Shown piece after piece: positions 1-8,770 of a stretch of DNA of 64,000 nt. Below the pieces are notes generated by a model. That model was not told the DNA's origin, searched no databases, and saw only the letters and a program-made list of their open reading frames with translations. Every line of letters starts with the position of its first letter. The stretch's first letter is position 1. This stretch comes from JBAXQQ01 sp037131695 (GTDB lineage Bacteria; Armatimonadota; Hebobacteria; CAIYQO01): positions 1 to 64,000 of the forward strand of contig CAZWZF010000016.1 of NCBI GenBank assembly GCA_964638715.1. Direction: 5' to 3'. The position numbers and the translations under genes are program-made.

Positions 1-26
1 GGGTTAGGGGTTAGGGGTTAGGGTGT
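1..26. repeat. G-rich telomere-like tandem repeat
   Basis: The window opens with GGGTTAGGG-type units repeated about three and a half times, cut by the window edge. Four G-runs of three or four bases could form a G-quadruplex. It is directly followed at about 28-58 by a TTTTTAG/GTTTTCGG/TTCAG motif that resembles, in reverse complement, the CTGAAAACTGAAAAC repeat at about 38765-38800. The rest of 1-296 shows no gene; a perfect GACTCC-TAAT-GGAGTC hairpin lies at 241-256 downstream of the glycyl radical enzyme. Confidence 0.6.
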
Positions 27-296
27 TAAGTTTTTAGTTTTCGGTGTTCAGTTTTTAGAAATGAAGATGATTCGTAATTCATTGACCATGGAGTGGGTAG
101 TATATTTATAATAACCGCTATTATTCACAGTAATAATTCTACTGTGCACAGCATTGCTCTCATCCTTATACATATCTTATCAATGCAACTTCGACGGATG
201 GGGTCGTAATGTTATTTTGAAACTTGTTCCACAAACATCTGACTCCTAATGGAGTCGAAATTATTTCTACAACAATATAAAATTATACTTTTCTCT

Positions 297-2462
297 TTAC
301 AACTCATGTTCAGTCCGGGTAATAACTTCATCCTGCATTATCTTGCTGAGATGGATGAAATAGTCGGAGTAGCCTGCTACCCTTACCACTAAGTCCGCAT
401 ATTCTTCCGGGTTTGCCTGCGCTTTTCGCAGGACATCGGCATCGACTACGTTTACCTGAATTTCAAATCCGCCGCGCTGCAGGAAGGTGGTTATTACATT
501 TTTCAGTGCTGTTTTGCCATGCGCCGTTTTCATTAATGTTTTCGGGAACTTGGCGTTATGTACCGCGCCGCCCAACGCGCGCTGTTGGCACCATTTCGTG
601 CTGGATAGTACCGACGCTGTAGGACCTACCAGTTCGCGTCCCTGCGCCGCCCCTGCCCCATCTGCCAGCGGTTGTCCCGCGTATCTGCCATCTGGCGTCG
701 CCATTGTCTGGCTGCCCAATACACCGTGCATTATCCAGCAGAAAAATCCCGGAACATAAGGATGGCCGCCTACCGTCTGGCTTTCCGAAGTATCCATGAT
801 AAATGTCGCCCATTCGTTTGCCAGAGCATCGACGCGGTCATCATCGTTGCCATAGGCAGGCAGCCGACCGCGAATTCGCTTTCGCAACTCTTCATTATCG
901 GCAAAATCAGCTTTCAATATCCCGTAAAACTCCGCCAGGCTCATCTCTTTATTTTCGTAAACAAGTTCATTAATCGCCATCATACTGTCAGCAAGGTTTG
1001 CCAGTCCAACAAATGAGTTCTCTACCCAGTTGTACCGTGCTCCACCCCGGTCAAAATCGTGACCTGTTGCAAGGCAATCACTGATGAAACAGCTCGCTAA
1101 CGGAAAACATCCCCTATCAGCGCGCAATCTCCATTTTTCATCATGTTCCTGAGCCGCTTTTTCAACTTTAGCAGCCAAATTTAAACGTACTTTTTCTGAT
1201 AATTCACCGAAATTTTTCGGTTCGTTAATTTTATTCCCGGCAACCTGCCCCATCACATCCAACAATGATTGCGGACAATTGAAATATGGCGAGGCAACCC
1301 ACATATTTGACGCGCCGCAAACCTTTATCTCCACGCAAGTTGAGTTCATATAATTATAACTATCCGGCACTGATACTCCGTGAGTGCGAAGCCCCAAGGC
1401 AATAATTTCATCATTAAAAAACGCCGGGTCGCCAATGCCGGAAGCAAGTATTTCACAACCGTAATTCATTAACTCATCCGGCGTTTCTGTATGCCAGGCA
1501 ATTGCTACCGTAGGGTATACCAGGTAGGTTAACCTGCGCGCCGCTAATGCCAGGTATGTCAGGTCATTAACCACTGCGTTGCCATCAGTATCGCGACCGC
1601 CTACAAGCACGGAAACAGCGGAACCCGGCCATAATAATCTATTCAACTGAATATACAAAGCGCAAATAAGGTCCAGCGCATCCTGCGGAGTGATTCTATC
1701 TGCCTTTATATCAGCAACATAAAATCGCCATAAAGTCTGGTCTATGCGTCCGGGAGTAGTAAGATAATGATCCTCGCCAATCCACAACGCAATAGTCGCG
1801 AAAAACATCAGTTGAATCGCTTCTTTAAAGGTGCGCGGCGGTTCGGATGACACCCATTCGCAAATCTCCGCTAATTCAGCCCAATTACCGTCTTTGCCGG
1901 CTTCCGCGTTATCGCGGCAGATTCTTTCAATATTATTAATATAGGACGTCAACCCATAAAGAGCAAGGTTGCAGGAGTCATAAAAGTTTTGCGATTCGAT
2001 ATCGGTATTAATCTTGCGATATTCATCAATCTGCTGGCGGATGCCGCGAATGCCGATGCTAAACAATTTTTCATAATCAGGATGAAAATGCCCGGTATCG
2101 CTGCCGGGAAACGGCGGCATGGTTGCCAATATTTTATTAGCTTCCTCAATAAATACCTGGTCGTTTTCGGTAGGATGTCGAAAAGCAGGCAAACCGACAA
2201 TCAATTCATCAGCATTTGCGGTAACTGTCATATTCCGCAATCGCTCAAAGGTGCGGCGTCCACGCCACAACAGCCAATCTTCATCAGCAGAATGTGCAGC
2301 CCATGCCCGGGCATCGCTATAAATATTTTCCACCATTATCGGCTGCGGTCCCTGATGCATTCTCAGCACATCGTCACGCAATTTGGTGAGTGACGGCGTT
2401 AGTGTCGTTGATACAGCAGATATTACTTTATCGCCTAAAATATATTTACATTCAGTAGTCAT
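297..2462 (-). CDS. Glycyl radical enzyme (PFL-like family), C-x-E eliminase/decarboxylase type
   Basis: A cytoplasmic, oxygen-sensitive radical enzyme. The C-terminal glycyl radical loop is RVAGYSDYF, with the radical glycine at G697 of 721, and the cysteine finger loop is STCVE with C376. Pyruvate formate-lyase has two adjacent cysteines here. Cysteine-X-glutamate is what is known from glycerol/diol dehydratase, hydroxyproline dehydratase, choline lyase and hydroxyphenylacetate decarboxylase, so I infer a dehydratase, lyase or decarboxylase. The substrate cannot be told. The open frame extends to a TTG at 2477, but the ATG at 2462 is preferred; neither has a strong Shine-Dalgarno. The probable activase is at 6012, separated by a GH42 gene and a membrane-protein gene. 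Family call is firm, subclass moderate. Confidence 0.88.
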   Translation of the reverse strand: MTTECKYILGDKVISAVSTTLTPSLTKLRDDVLRMHQGPQPIMVENIYSDARAWAAHSADEDWLLWRGRRTFERLRNMTVTANADELIVGLPAFRHPTENDQVFIEEANKILATMPPFPGSDTGHFHPDYEKLFSIGIRGIRQQIDEYRKINTDIESQNFYDSCNLALYGLTSYINNIERICRDNAEAGKDGNWAELAEICEWVSSEPPRTFKEAIQLMFFATIALWIGEDHYLTTPGRIDQTLWRFYVADIKADRITPQDALDLICALYIQLNRLLWPGSAVSVLVGGRDTDGNAVVNDLTYLALAARRLTYLVYPTVAIAWHTETPDELMNYGCEILASGIGDPAFFNDEIIALGLRTHGVSVPDSYNYMNSTCVEIKVCGASNMWVASPYFNCPQSLLDVMGQVAGNKINEPKNFGELSEKVRLNLAAKVEKAAQEHDEKWRLRADRGCFPLASCFISDCLATGHDFDRGGARYNWVENSFVGLANLADSMMAINELVYENKEMSLAEFYGILKADFADNEELRKRIRGRLPAYGNDDDRVDALANEWATFIMDTSESQTVGGHPYVPGFFCWIMHGVLGSQTMATPDGRYAGQPLADGAGAAQGRELVGPTASVLSSTKWCQQRALGGAVHNAKFPKTLMKTAHGKTALKNVITTFLQRGGFEIQVNVVDADVLRKAQANPEEYADLVVRVAGYSDYFIHLSKIMQDEVITRTEHEL

Positions 2463-2641
2463 AATAAAACTCAACAATCAATAGAGATGAGCATATTATA
2501 CACATTATAAATCAAAAAAATAGCAGTATTTCATGTGTTTTTATACTATATCAAATTATATTACAGTTTTAACATGACTCTGATAATTTATATTAAAATT
2601 TAATCCACTCTATTTGATAAATGACATTAAATTAACAAAGA

Positions 2642-2673
2642 AAACCGAACACTGTGTTAATAGTGCTCGGTTT
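2642..2673 (-). terminator. Hairpin terminator after the GH42 gene
   Basis: A stem of AAACCGA-a-CACT against AGTG-c-TCGGTTT lies 27 bp beyond the GH42 stop at 2700. On the minus strand it ends in a T-rich tract, as expected of a rho-independent terminator. Confidence 0.6.
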
Positions 2674-2699
2674 CTAATTCAGCATTCAAATTTATCTAT

Positions 2700-4691
2700 T
2701 TACTTTTTCATCAAGCACAAATCATGCGCGCCTAATATGACATGACCATCTTTATACTCGCCTGTTATCACCTTTCCAGCCGGCATTGGCACAACAACCG
2801 GTTCTGCGCGATGATTGATGACGAAAGTATATTCACCACGACGCAGCACTTCGACGTATTCCGGCGTTTCTATTCCGGCAACTATCCCCGCACTGGCAAG
2901 GGTTTCGTCAATTAATTTGCCCAGCAATGATATACTCGGGTAAGCGGCAGCATACAATGTCGTACCTTTGCCATAGTTGTTTTTTACAATAACCGGAGAA
3001 TCTGCAAAATCATTGTCGGTAAATCTTCCCAGCGCAGCACCGCCATCCAACTCGATATCTTCCATCCAGGAATTAACTGCATCAGTCACTTCGCTGCCTG
3101 CTAACTGCGCTTTTACTCCCGGGGTTTCGTCAGCAAAGTTTTCCTTGGGAACCCATAATGCCTGGTCGGGACCAGTAAAATTACGCAGGTACATGCCGCC
3201 TTCGGCATGAAAACCGAATATATCGCTCATATCTCCTGGTGCACATGCCGGAAGGTAATTATTATTTTCATCGCGCCATGCCAGTTGCGGCATGGAGAAT
3301 ACTGTACCGCCTGCCTGTACAAACTCTCGCAGTTTTTGCGCAAACTCATCGCTTACCATAACCATCGAAGGTAAAACGACTATCTTATAACAGCTCAAAT
3401 TACGGTCAGGTGGGATCACGTCAACCTGCACATTGCGGTCATAAAATGCCTTGTAAACTTCGTGGAACCGCTGGACATATTTGACATGATTATTTATCCG
3501 CGATGCCTGGTAAGCCCACAGCGACTGATAATCATTAATAATGGCAACATCACAAACCGGCAGCGGTGCGGATTCAAATTGCGGCCACAATGATTCCAGT
3601 TCGGTGTAAAGATTCTTCACTGTCTGGTATCGCCTTCGCGGTTTCCCGCTATATTCGATTACCCCCTGCAATTCCTGCTCCTGCCCGGACAAACAGGTGC
3701 GCCAGCGGAAAATATTATATCCCGCGCAACCACGCGCTAATGCGGAAAATGCCCAGCAGCGCACTTGCCCGGCGGTGGGGCATTTATCAGCAGACAACGC
3801 ACCGCTGCCGGTCTCAGTAATCCAGAATGGGATACCTTTTTTGTAATTGCGGTAAATATCCATTGCCATGGCGTTGCCGTCCATGGTAGCGATATCGAAA
3901 TACAGATCGTCCGGGGCAAAATCCAACTCCGCAAACAAATCGTAATAATTTATCGGGTCAAATATCGGTCCCATGCCATTGGTAGTAACTACCGCAGATT
4001 GATGATTTTTGCGAATGATATTTGTTTGTTCCCGCGCGAAATCAACAAAACAATCCGAACGGAATCGCTGGGTGTCCAGTTTCATTGACGAATACATGTC
4101 GCCATACGCCAACCGCACCTGTCCCCAATCGGTGTAATCTACGCTCCAGAATCTGGTTCCCCAGCGGCGATTAAGTTCATCCAATGTACCATATTTCTTT
4201 TGCAGCCACAGCCGATACTGCGCCTGGCAATTATCGCAATAACACCCGCCGCTTTCCGGTCCAAGTTCGTTATCAAGCTGCCACAACACATTTGAATAAT
4301 GGGAGAACTCGCGGCTCATAACATCAGTTATCCGCCTCGAATGCGCGCGAAATACCTGGCTGGTCGGGCAATAGTGCCGACGTCTGCCATGCTCCATCCG
4401 TCCACCGTTAAGCTGCATCAAAATCGCATGCGGATACTGGTCGGCAAGCCATGCCGGCGGTGTAGCGGTAGGAGTGCATAGCATCACACTAATCCCCGCG
4501 TCACCCATCTGCTGTACCAATCTATGCAGCCATTCCAAAGTAAAATTACCCTCTGACGGTTCCATTGCTGTCCAGGCGAACTCCCCCACCCGCACCATAT
4601 TTATGTGTGCTTCCCGCATCAGGCGAATATCTTCCACCCATCGTTCTTCCGGCCAATACTCCGGATAATAAGCCACACCACGATATTTCAT
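2700..4691 (-). CDS. GH42 beta-galactosidase
   Basis: Hydrolyses terminal beta-galactosides with retention. From the ATG at 4691 the protein has 663 residues, the usual GH42 length: a TIM barrel, then a glutamine-amidotransferase-like trimerisation domain and a C-terminal beta domain. The acid/base is E142 in the DNELG motif and the nucleophile is E293 in WITETGSG. Cysteines C108, C150, C152 and C155 reproduce the structural zinc site of thermophilic GH42 enzymes. The open frame begins 21 codons earlier, but GAGGAG eight bases before the 4691 ATG fixes the start. There is no signal peptide, so it should act on imported oligosaccharides or glycosides. A second GH42 is at 22615 and a GH2 at 8771. 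Exact substrate is unknown. Confidence 0.93.
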   Translation of the reverse strand: MKYRGVAYYPEYWPEERWVEDIRLMREAHINMVRVGEFAWTAMEPSEGNFTLEWLHRLVQQMGDAGISVMLCTPTATPPAWLADQYPHAILMQLNGGRMEHGRRRHYCPTSQVFRAHSRRITDVMSREFSHYSNVLWQLDNELGPESGGCYCDNCQAQYRLWLQKKYGTLDELNRRWGTRFWSVDYTDWGQVRLAYGDMYSSMKLDTQRFRSDCFVDFAREQTNIIRKNHQSAVVTTNGMGPIFDPINYYDLFAELDFAPDDLYFDIATMDGNAMAMDIYRNYKKGIPFWITETGSGALSADKCPTAGQVRCWAFSALARGCAGYNIFRWRTCLSGQEQELQGVIEYSGKPRRRYQTVKNLYTELESLWPQFESAPLPVCDVAIINDYQSLWAYQASRINNHVKYVQRFHEVYKAFYDRNVQVDVIPPDRNLSCYKIVVLPSMVMVSDEFAQKLREFVQAGGTVFSMPQLAWRDENNNYLPACAPGDMSDIFGFHAEGGMYLRNFTGPDQALWVPKENFADETPGVKAQLAGSEVTDAVNSWMEDIELDGGAALGRFTDNDFADSPVIVKNNYGKGTTLYAAAYPSISLLGKLIDETLASAGIVAGIETPEYVEVLRRGEYTFVINHRAEPVVVPMPAGKVITGEYKDGHVILGAHDLCLMKK

Positions 4692-4840
4692 TATAATCTC
4701 CTCGACAATATTTCTATGATGAACTTTTCCGTTTGTTTTAGCTATTTCCTGCATGATTTCAAGGGATATGAAACATAAATAATAATTAATGGTCTAATCT
4801 TTAAAATCTAAAATTGCCCGGCAAAAAGGAGTGAAACCAA

Positions 4841-5800
4841 ATGAAACTTTTCCAGATGATTGACGAACTGTTGCGAGACCGCAGCGCGCTTTACCGCACA
4901 GCGCGGGAAGGCAAAGATTTGCGCCAATTGTGCATGCGGCTTCTCATGCTCTTTCTGATATCCAGCGCGATATACGGCGCGGTTATGGGAGCATTCCGGT
5001 GTATCCACCCGGACTATTTCTTTAGTGATTTCGAACTGACAACAAAAGATACTCCGGCTATCAAAGGCACCATCGCTGGAATGACAACAGAAAACAAAGC
5101 CGTTTACACCAGTTTGGACATCTCATCGAAAATTACTGAAGCCACTATCCGTTTCAACACCACCAATCCTTCTGATGCCTACCAGGTTATTGGAATAAGC
5201 AAAGAAAAAGGTTACACGAAAATTGAACTGGCTCCCGACGCGCAGCTAAAAGAAGCCGGCGGTTGGATGCTGCCTTTCCTGGTGGCACTTAAAATCCCGC
5301 TTCTCTTCTTATTAACACTGCTGGTATGCGCATTTGCGCTTTATATCATCAACCTGGCAATTGGAATGAAGTTGCATTTTCTGCCGTCAATGACGCTGAT
5401 GCTCTTCGCACTGGCAGGAACCAGCATCATCCTGTTAGTGTTTGCCCCCATTTCAATGCTGTTCACCGTCGTCACCGACAATTACCACTTTATGAAAATT
5501 ATGCATACCATAATATTCATCATCTCCGGTTTATTCGGGGTAAAGATACTTGCCGAAGGGCTGATGAGTATGCAGGCAATGGATGACGGCGAAGAAAAAC
5601 CAAAAGCAAATAATCAAACAAAGAATGTACTGGTCGCCTGGCTGATACTATATTGCCTGGTAGGCGCGCAACTCGCCTGGACACTGAAACCGTTCCTCGG
5701 TACTCCATACCTGCCCGCCACCCCGCCATTCCGAATGGAAAAAGGCAACATCTTCGTAAGCACCATCGAATCAATGCGGGATATCAAACCGGCGGAATAG
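4841..5800 (+). CDS. Polytopic membrane protein, Yip1-like
   Basis: 319 residues. A basic N-terminal cytoplasmic part (about 1-30) is followed by a membrane segment at about 33-53, a soluble loop at about 55-140, four hydrophobic segments at about 145-255, and a last one near 270-285 with the motif QLAWTLKPFLGTP near the C terminus. That ending resembles Yip1-like bacterial membrane proteins, but this rests on memory of the family and no function follows. The start is firm: AAAGGAG lies eight bases upstream of the ATG. It stands between the divergent GH42 gene and the glycyl radical activase, with no evident functional tie to either. Confidence 0.75.
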   Translation: MKLFQMIDELLRDRSALYRTAREGKDLRQLCMRLLMLFLISSAIYGAVMGAFRCIHPDYFFSDFELTTKDTPAIKGTIAGMTTENKAVYTSLDISSKITEATIRFNTTNPSDAYQVIGISKEKGYTKIELAPDAQLKEAGGWMLPFLVALKIPLLFLLTLLVCAFALYIINLAIGMKLHFLPSMTLMLFALAGTSIILLVFAPISMLFTVVTDNYHFMKIMHTIIFIISGLFGVKILAEGLMSMQAMDDGEEKPKANNQTKNVLVAWLILYCLVGAQLAWTLKPFLGTPYLPATPPFRMEKGNIFVSTIESMRDIKPAE

Positions 5801-5813
5801 GTGGTTGAGTAAT

Positions 5814-5868
5814 TTATATGGATATAATCTTCACTTATGCAAATTAAATGAGGATTATATCCATATAA
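5814..5868. repeat. Perfect 16-bp inverted repeat (stem-loop)
   Basis: TTATATGGATATAATC at 5814-5829 is exactly reverse-complemented at 5853-5868, with a 23-base loop. It sits between the stop of the membrane-protein gene (5800) and the activase start (6012). No T-tract follows. It could be an operator, an mRNA stem or a small repeat element. The remaining bases up to 6011 show no gene. Confidence 0.6.
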
Positions 5869-6011
5869 TCATAAACGACCAAGTCAGCGACCAAGTCATT
5901 TTATTAATAAATATCTCAATATCAATTCAAATATTCAATTATCTATTTCCAATCATCATAAAGATTGCTACAATTTGCCCGGTATACAGACGATTATTAA
6001 GTTGGGATGAA

Positions 6012-6926
6012 ATGACTAAGACATTAACCGGCATGGTTTTTAATATTCAACGGTTTTCCCTGCATGACGGGCCGGGGATTCGCACAACCGTATTCTTGAA
6101 AGGCTGTCCTTTTCGCTGCCGGTGGTGCCACAATCCCGAAGGATTAACTTCGCAGCCGCAAATACGCCTTGCTATAGCGTTGTGCACCCATTGCGGTCGC
6201 TGTGTCACCGTTTGCCCACAACATGGCCATACTGTAACCGCTGATTCTCATGACATTGAATTGAAAGATTGCATTAAATGCGGTGCGTGTGCCGATGCCT
6301 GCCCCAGCGTTGCTATCGAATTAGTCGGTGAAAGCAAGACAGTTGAGGAAGTTCTGGCGGTTGTCCGCCGCGATGTGCCGTTTTACACCCAATCCGGCGG
6401 CGGCATGACACTATCCGGCGGTGAACCGCTGGCGCAATTTGCATTTACCAGGGAACTGCTGGCAAAAGCAAAAGAAGAAGGCATGCATACCATGGTGGAA
6501 ACCACCGCTTCATTTCCATGGAAAAAGATGCTGGAATTGAAACCGCTGGTAGATGGCTGGCTGGTAGATATAAAACATACCGATGATGCCCGGCATAAAG
6601 AGATTTGCGGGCAATCTAACGTGCAAACCCTGGCGAATATCCGGCAGATGGTCGCTGAAGGTTGGCAAATAATACTGCGTATTCCCTGGATTCCTCAGTA
6701 TAACGCCGAACCGGAATTCCTTGCCGGCTTGCTTGATTTCCTGCGTTCCCTGCCTGCCGCGCCACTGGTTGAGTTCATGCCTTATCACCGGTTGGGAACA
6801 GGCAAATGGTCTGGACTGGGCGGAGAATCACCCATGCCGGAAGATATTCCCGCAGCCACCCCGGAAGATGTGGCACCATGGGTAGAGGCATTGAAAGAAG
6901 CCGGATTCAAAGCATCAGTGTCGTAA
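6012..6926 (+). CDS. Glycyl-radical enzyme activating protein (radical SAM)
   Basis: Uses S-adenosylmethionine and a [4Fe-4S] cluster to install the glycyl radical on its partner, most simply the enzyme at 297-2462. The radical SAM motif is CPFRCRWC (C-x3-C-x2-C) near residues 32-39. It is followed by a ferredoxin-like insert with two CxxCxxCxxxCP motifs (CTHCGRCVTVCP and CIKCGACADACP), which is typical of activases for non-PFL glycyl radical enzymes. This agrees with the C-x-E active site of the neighbour. The frame is open from 5805, but the first 69 codons are low-complexity, AT-rich and contain the 5814-5868 stem-loop. The ATG at 6012 gives the standard 304 residues. The Shine-Dalgarno is weak. 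Confidence 0.92.
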   Translation: MTKTLTGMVFNIQRFSLHDGPGIRTTVFLKGCPFRCRWCHNPEGLTSQPQIRLAIALCTHCGRCVTVCPQHGHTVTADSHDIELKDCIKCGACADACPSVAIELVGESKTVEEVLAVVRRDVPFYTQSGGGMTLSGGEPLAQFAFTRELLAKAKEEGMHTMVETTASFPWKKMLELKPLVDGWLVDIKHTDDARHKEICGQSNVQTLANIRQMVAEGWQIILRIPWIPQYNAEPEFLAGLLDFLRSLPAAPLVEFMPYHRLGTGKWSGLGGESPMPEDIPAATPEDVAPWVEALKEAGFKASVS

Positions 6927-6942
6927 ATCTATCATTAATTAA

Positions 6943-7025
6943 TTTTTGACATGATTAACATGATTTAATACTATTTTGGCGAAGCCAAAACAATCTTGTT
7001 AATCATGTTAATCCTATCAAAAAAT
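6943..7025. repeat. Palindromic intergenic element (TGACATGATTAACATGATT family)
   Basis: Left arm TTTTTGACATGATTAACATGATT, here split in mention as TTTTTGACATGATTAAC followed by ATGATT, a central TTGGCGAAGCCAA palindrome, and a right arm AATCATGTTAATCCTATCAAAA. It lies between two convergent genes, where it could act as a bidirectional terminator. Relatives are at 8649-8723, 43342-43537 and 43978-44018. Confidence 0.7.
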
Positions 7026-7047
7026 TCATCTACAATAATCGGATATA

Positions 7048-8019
7048 TTACTTACATGCTTCCAATTCTAATTCAATTAACAAGTCTGGCCGGCAAATAT
7101 CGGCAGATGCCGTCATGCAGCGTTCGGCAGGGAAACCGACCGCCTGTGCCCAGTCATAAAACGCCGGAACTGCTTCTGGTATCGCACACCAGCAAATTCC
7201 GCTGCTTACATCGGTAAAACTCATTCCGCGTGATTCTAATATTGCCAATACCACCAGTCCGGTCAGCTCTATCTGCTTGCGCACATCACCTGCAAAAACA
7301 GTTGCTCCACCCGGTTCAATAGATGCCGTACCGGAAATAGTTAATCTTCGTCCGTGCGAACTTTCAATTTCCAATGCGCGGCTGAATGATGAACCATACG
7401 CAGGCGCCGGACATTGCAGTGGCGATGGAATTGCTGATATCTTCACATTATCGTTTAACGGTTGGACTGAAATAGCTGCTGCTATCAGTGCCGCGTCGGC
7501 ATGGTTGGGTGCTCCGACACCGGTTGATGCAGGCACCAGCCTATCGTATACACCACGCGATTTAAAGAAATTGTTGCGGGCAATATTAAAATCTCCATAC
7601 CAGTCATTTATCCGGTTATTTATGAACCATGTCCGCACTACATTATCAAAAGAAGAACCGCCAGCGACTAATGCGCGGTCAAGATTTATGAGCGCAGAGT
7701 CCGCCTGTTCTTTTGGAGATAAAGTTATATCATCCGGTAATATACCGGATACTTCTGTCCAGCGAATATTGCCATCTTCCCAAGATGCGCCAACACACTT
7801 CCCGTTAAATATTACCGGTGTTGAGCTATCGGCCAGATGAATGACAGCACCACCTATTGCAGGAACATCTTTACAGCAAGGCAATATCACACTTGCAGGA
7901 TAATCAGCAGAAATCCCTGCTGCAATTCCACCAACTACAGATTTTAAAACAGGCAATTTATCATCAGGTTTAACATATAAACTGTATCTATTTGTCATTA
8001 ATTCACAATACGCTTTCAT
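7048..8019 (-). CDS. RidA-like / chorismatase-family protein
   Basis: 323 residues. The C-terminal half has a YjgF/RidA-type pattern: an SGTASIEPGG strand-turn, GDVRKQIELT, and an ILESRGMSFTDV helix. The N-terminal half contains PASTGVGAPNHADAAL. This two-part layout resembles FkbO/Hyg5-type chorismatases and their uncharacterised relatives, which carry a RidA-like fold. Chorismate hydrolysis is a family-level possibility only. No PKS/NRPS or aromatic pathway genes are nearby, and a general enamine/imine deaminase role is equally possible. The start is uncertain: MKAYCELM at 8019 has no clear Shine-Dalgarno and the ATG seven codons later is an alternative. Its stop is 22 bp from the palindromic repeat. 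Confidence 0.6.
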   Translation of the reverse strand: MKAYCELMTNRYSLYVKPDDKLPVLKSVVGGIAAGISADYPASVILPCCKDVPAIGGAVIHLADSSTPVIFNGKCVGASWEDGNIRWTEVSGILPDDITLSPKEQADSALINLDRALVAGGSSFDNVVRTWFINNRINDWYGDFNIARNNFFKSRGVYDRLVPASTGVGAPNHADAALIAAAISVQPLNDNVKISAIPSPLQCPAPAYGSSFSRALEIESSHGRRLTISGTASIEPGGATVFAGDVRKQIELTGLVVLAILESRGMSFTDVSSGICWCAIPEAVPAFYDWAQAVGFPAERCMTASADICRPDLLIELELEACK

Positions 8020-8042
8020 TACATAATTTTCGCTTATTTTTA

Positions 8043-8630
8043 TTATATTCCATATCTCTTTCTTAACATTGGAGATAATTTTAACATTAATTGCAAACGC
8101 TCAAAAAAGTTGCACCACTCGCTTAATTCTGTCGCCAACGCGTCATCTGATGGTGGAATAAAGCCGGTTTCGCAGGTTGGTCCGAGTTCAGTGGCTGCTT
8201 TGCGGCGATAAACGCTGAGATGGCGATCGCCAAAACGGGCAAGTTCAAAGAAATCCTCTGAAAATACCACCACTACCGGTACTTTTGATGCGCCGTTAAT
8301 GCGTAGTTTATCGTGAAGTTCCGGGTAAGTGCGGCTATCAAGATAACGCATTTCAATTAGTGTGGATGCCTCTTCAATTACTTTTAACATCGGTATTTGC
8401 CGCGTGCAGTCGCCGCACCAGATACCGCTTAATACCAATACTTTCATCTTCATGGTATAGGTTGCCAAGAGCGCTTTCTGTTCATCAGTAAGCGCAATCA
8501 GCGATTCATAATTTCTCACATTTGCAATCTGCTGTTCTTCACCGGCAGCAACATAGTCCTGGTATACCTGCCCTTTCGCGAAATATTCCTGAAAATATTC
8601 GCTGTTAGTGTCAAAATATGGTGATGTCAT
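8043..8630 (-). CDS. Thioredoxin-fold protein (WCGDC)
   Basis: 195 residues with a thioredoxin-type core: the strand VLVLSGIWCGDC carries a vicinal-cysteine redox motif at about residues 62-70, and the cis-proline turn is ASKVPVVVV. No signal peptide is seen, so it is probably cytoplasmic. The N-terminal 50 residues are an acidic helical extension (FDTNSEYFQEYFAKG), as in short thioredoxin-family proteins of the Thioredoxin_9 type. The start is supported by AAAGGA eight bases upstream of the ATG. It lies 23 bp upstream of the RidA-like gene on the same strand, so the two are probably cotranscribed. The redox partner is unknown. Confidence 0.85.
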   Translation of the reverse strand: MTSPYFDTNSEYFQEYFAKGQVYQDYVAAGEEQQIANVRNYESLIALTDEQKALLATYTMKMKVLVLSGIWCGDCTRQIPMLKVIEEASTLIEMRYLDSRTYPELHDKLRINGASKVPVVVVFSEDFFELARFGDRHLSVYRRKAATELGPTCETGFIPPSDDALATELSEWCNFFERLQLMLKLSPMLRKRYGI

Positions 8631-8648
8631 TATTTTTCCTTTGCTTTA

Positions 8649-8723
8649 TTTTTTTGACAGGATTAACATGATTAACAGGACTTTTATGCTTAGCAATTAA
8701 AAATGTTAATCATGTCTAAAAAC
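8649..8723. repeat. Palindromic intergenic element, second copy
   Basis: TTTTTTTGACAGGATTAACATG at the left is answered by ATGTTAATCATGTCTAAAAA at the right (each arm about 20 bases, described in part), with a short AT-rich centre lacking the TTGGCGAAGCCAA core of the 6943 copy. It separates the GH2 gene from the thioredoxin-like gene. Confidence 0.6.
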
Positions 8724-8770
8724 TATTTTCGCAATAAAAGCGAATTATATGATTTATACGCAGTTTGTAT

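Noticed and set aside
5805..6011. 69-codon N-terminal extension of the activase
   Set aside because: Low-complexity, AT-rich, contains the perfect stem-loop, and lies outside the family's usual length; the start at 6012 fits.
7277..7840. 187-residue plus-strand frame opposite the RidA-like gene
   Set aside because: Antisense shadow of a gene with clear family motifs; composition gives no independent support.
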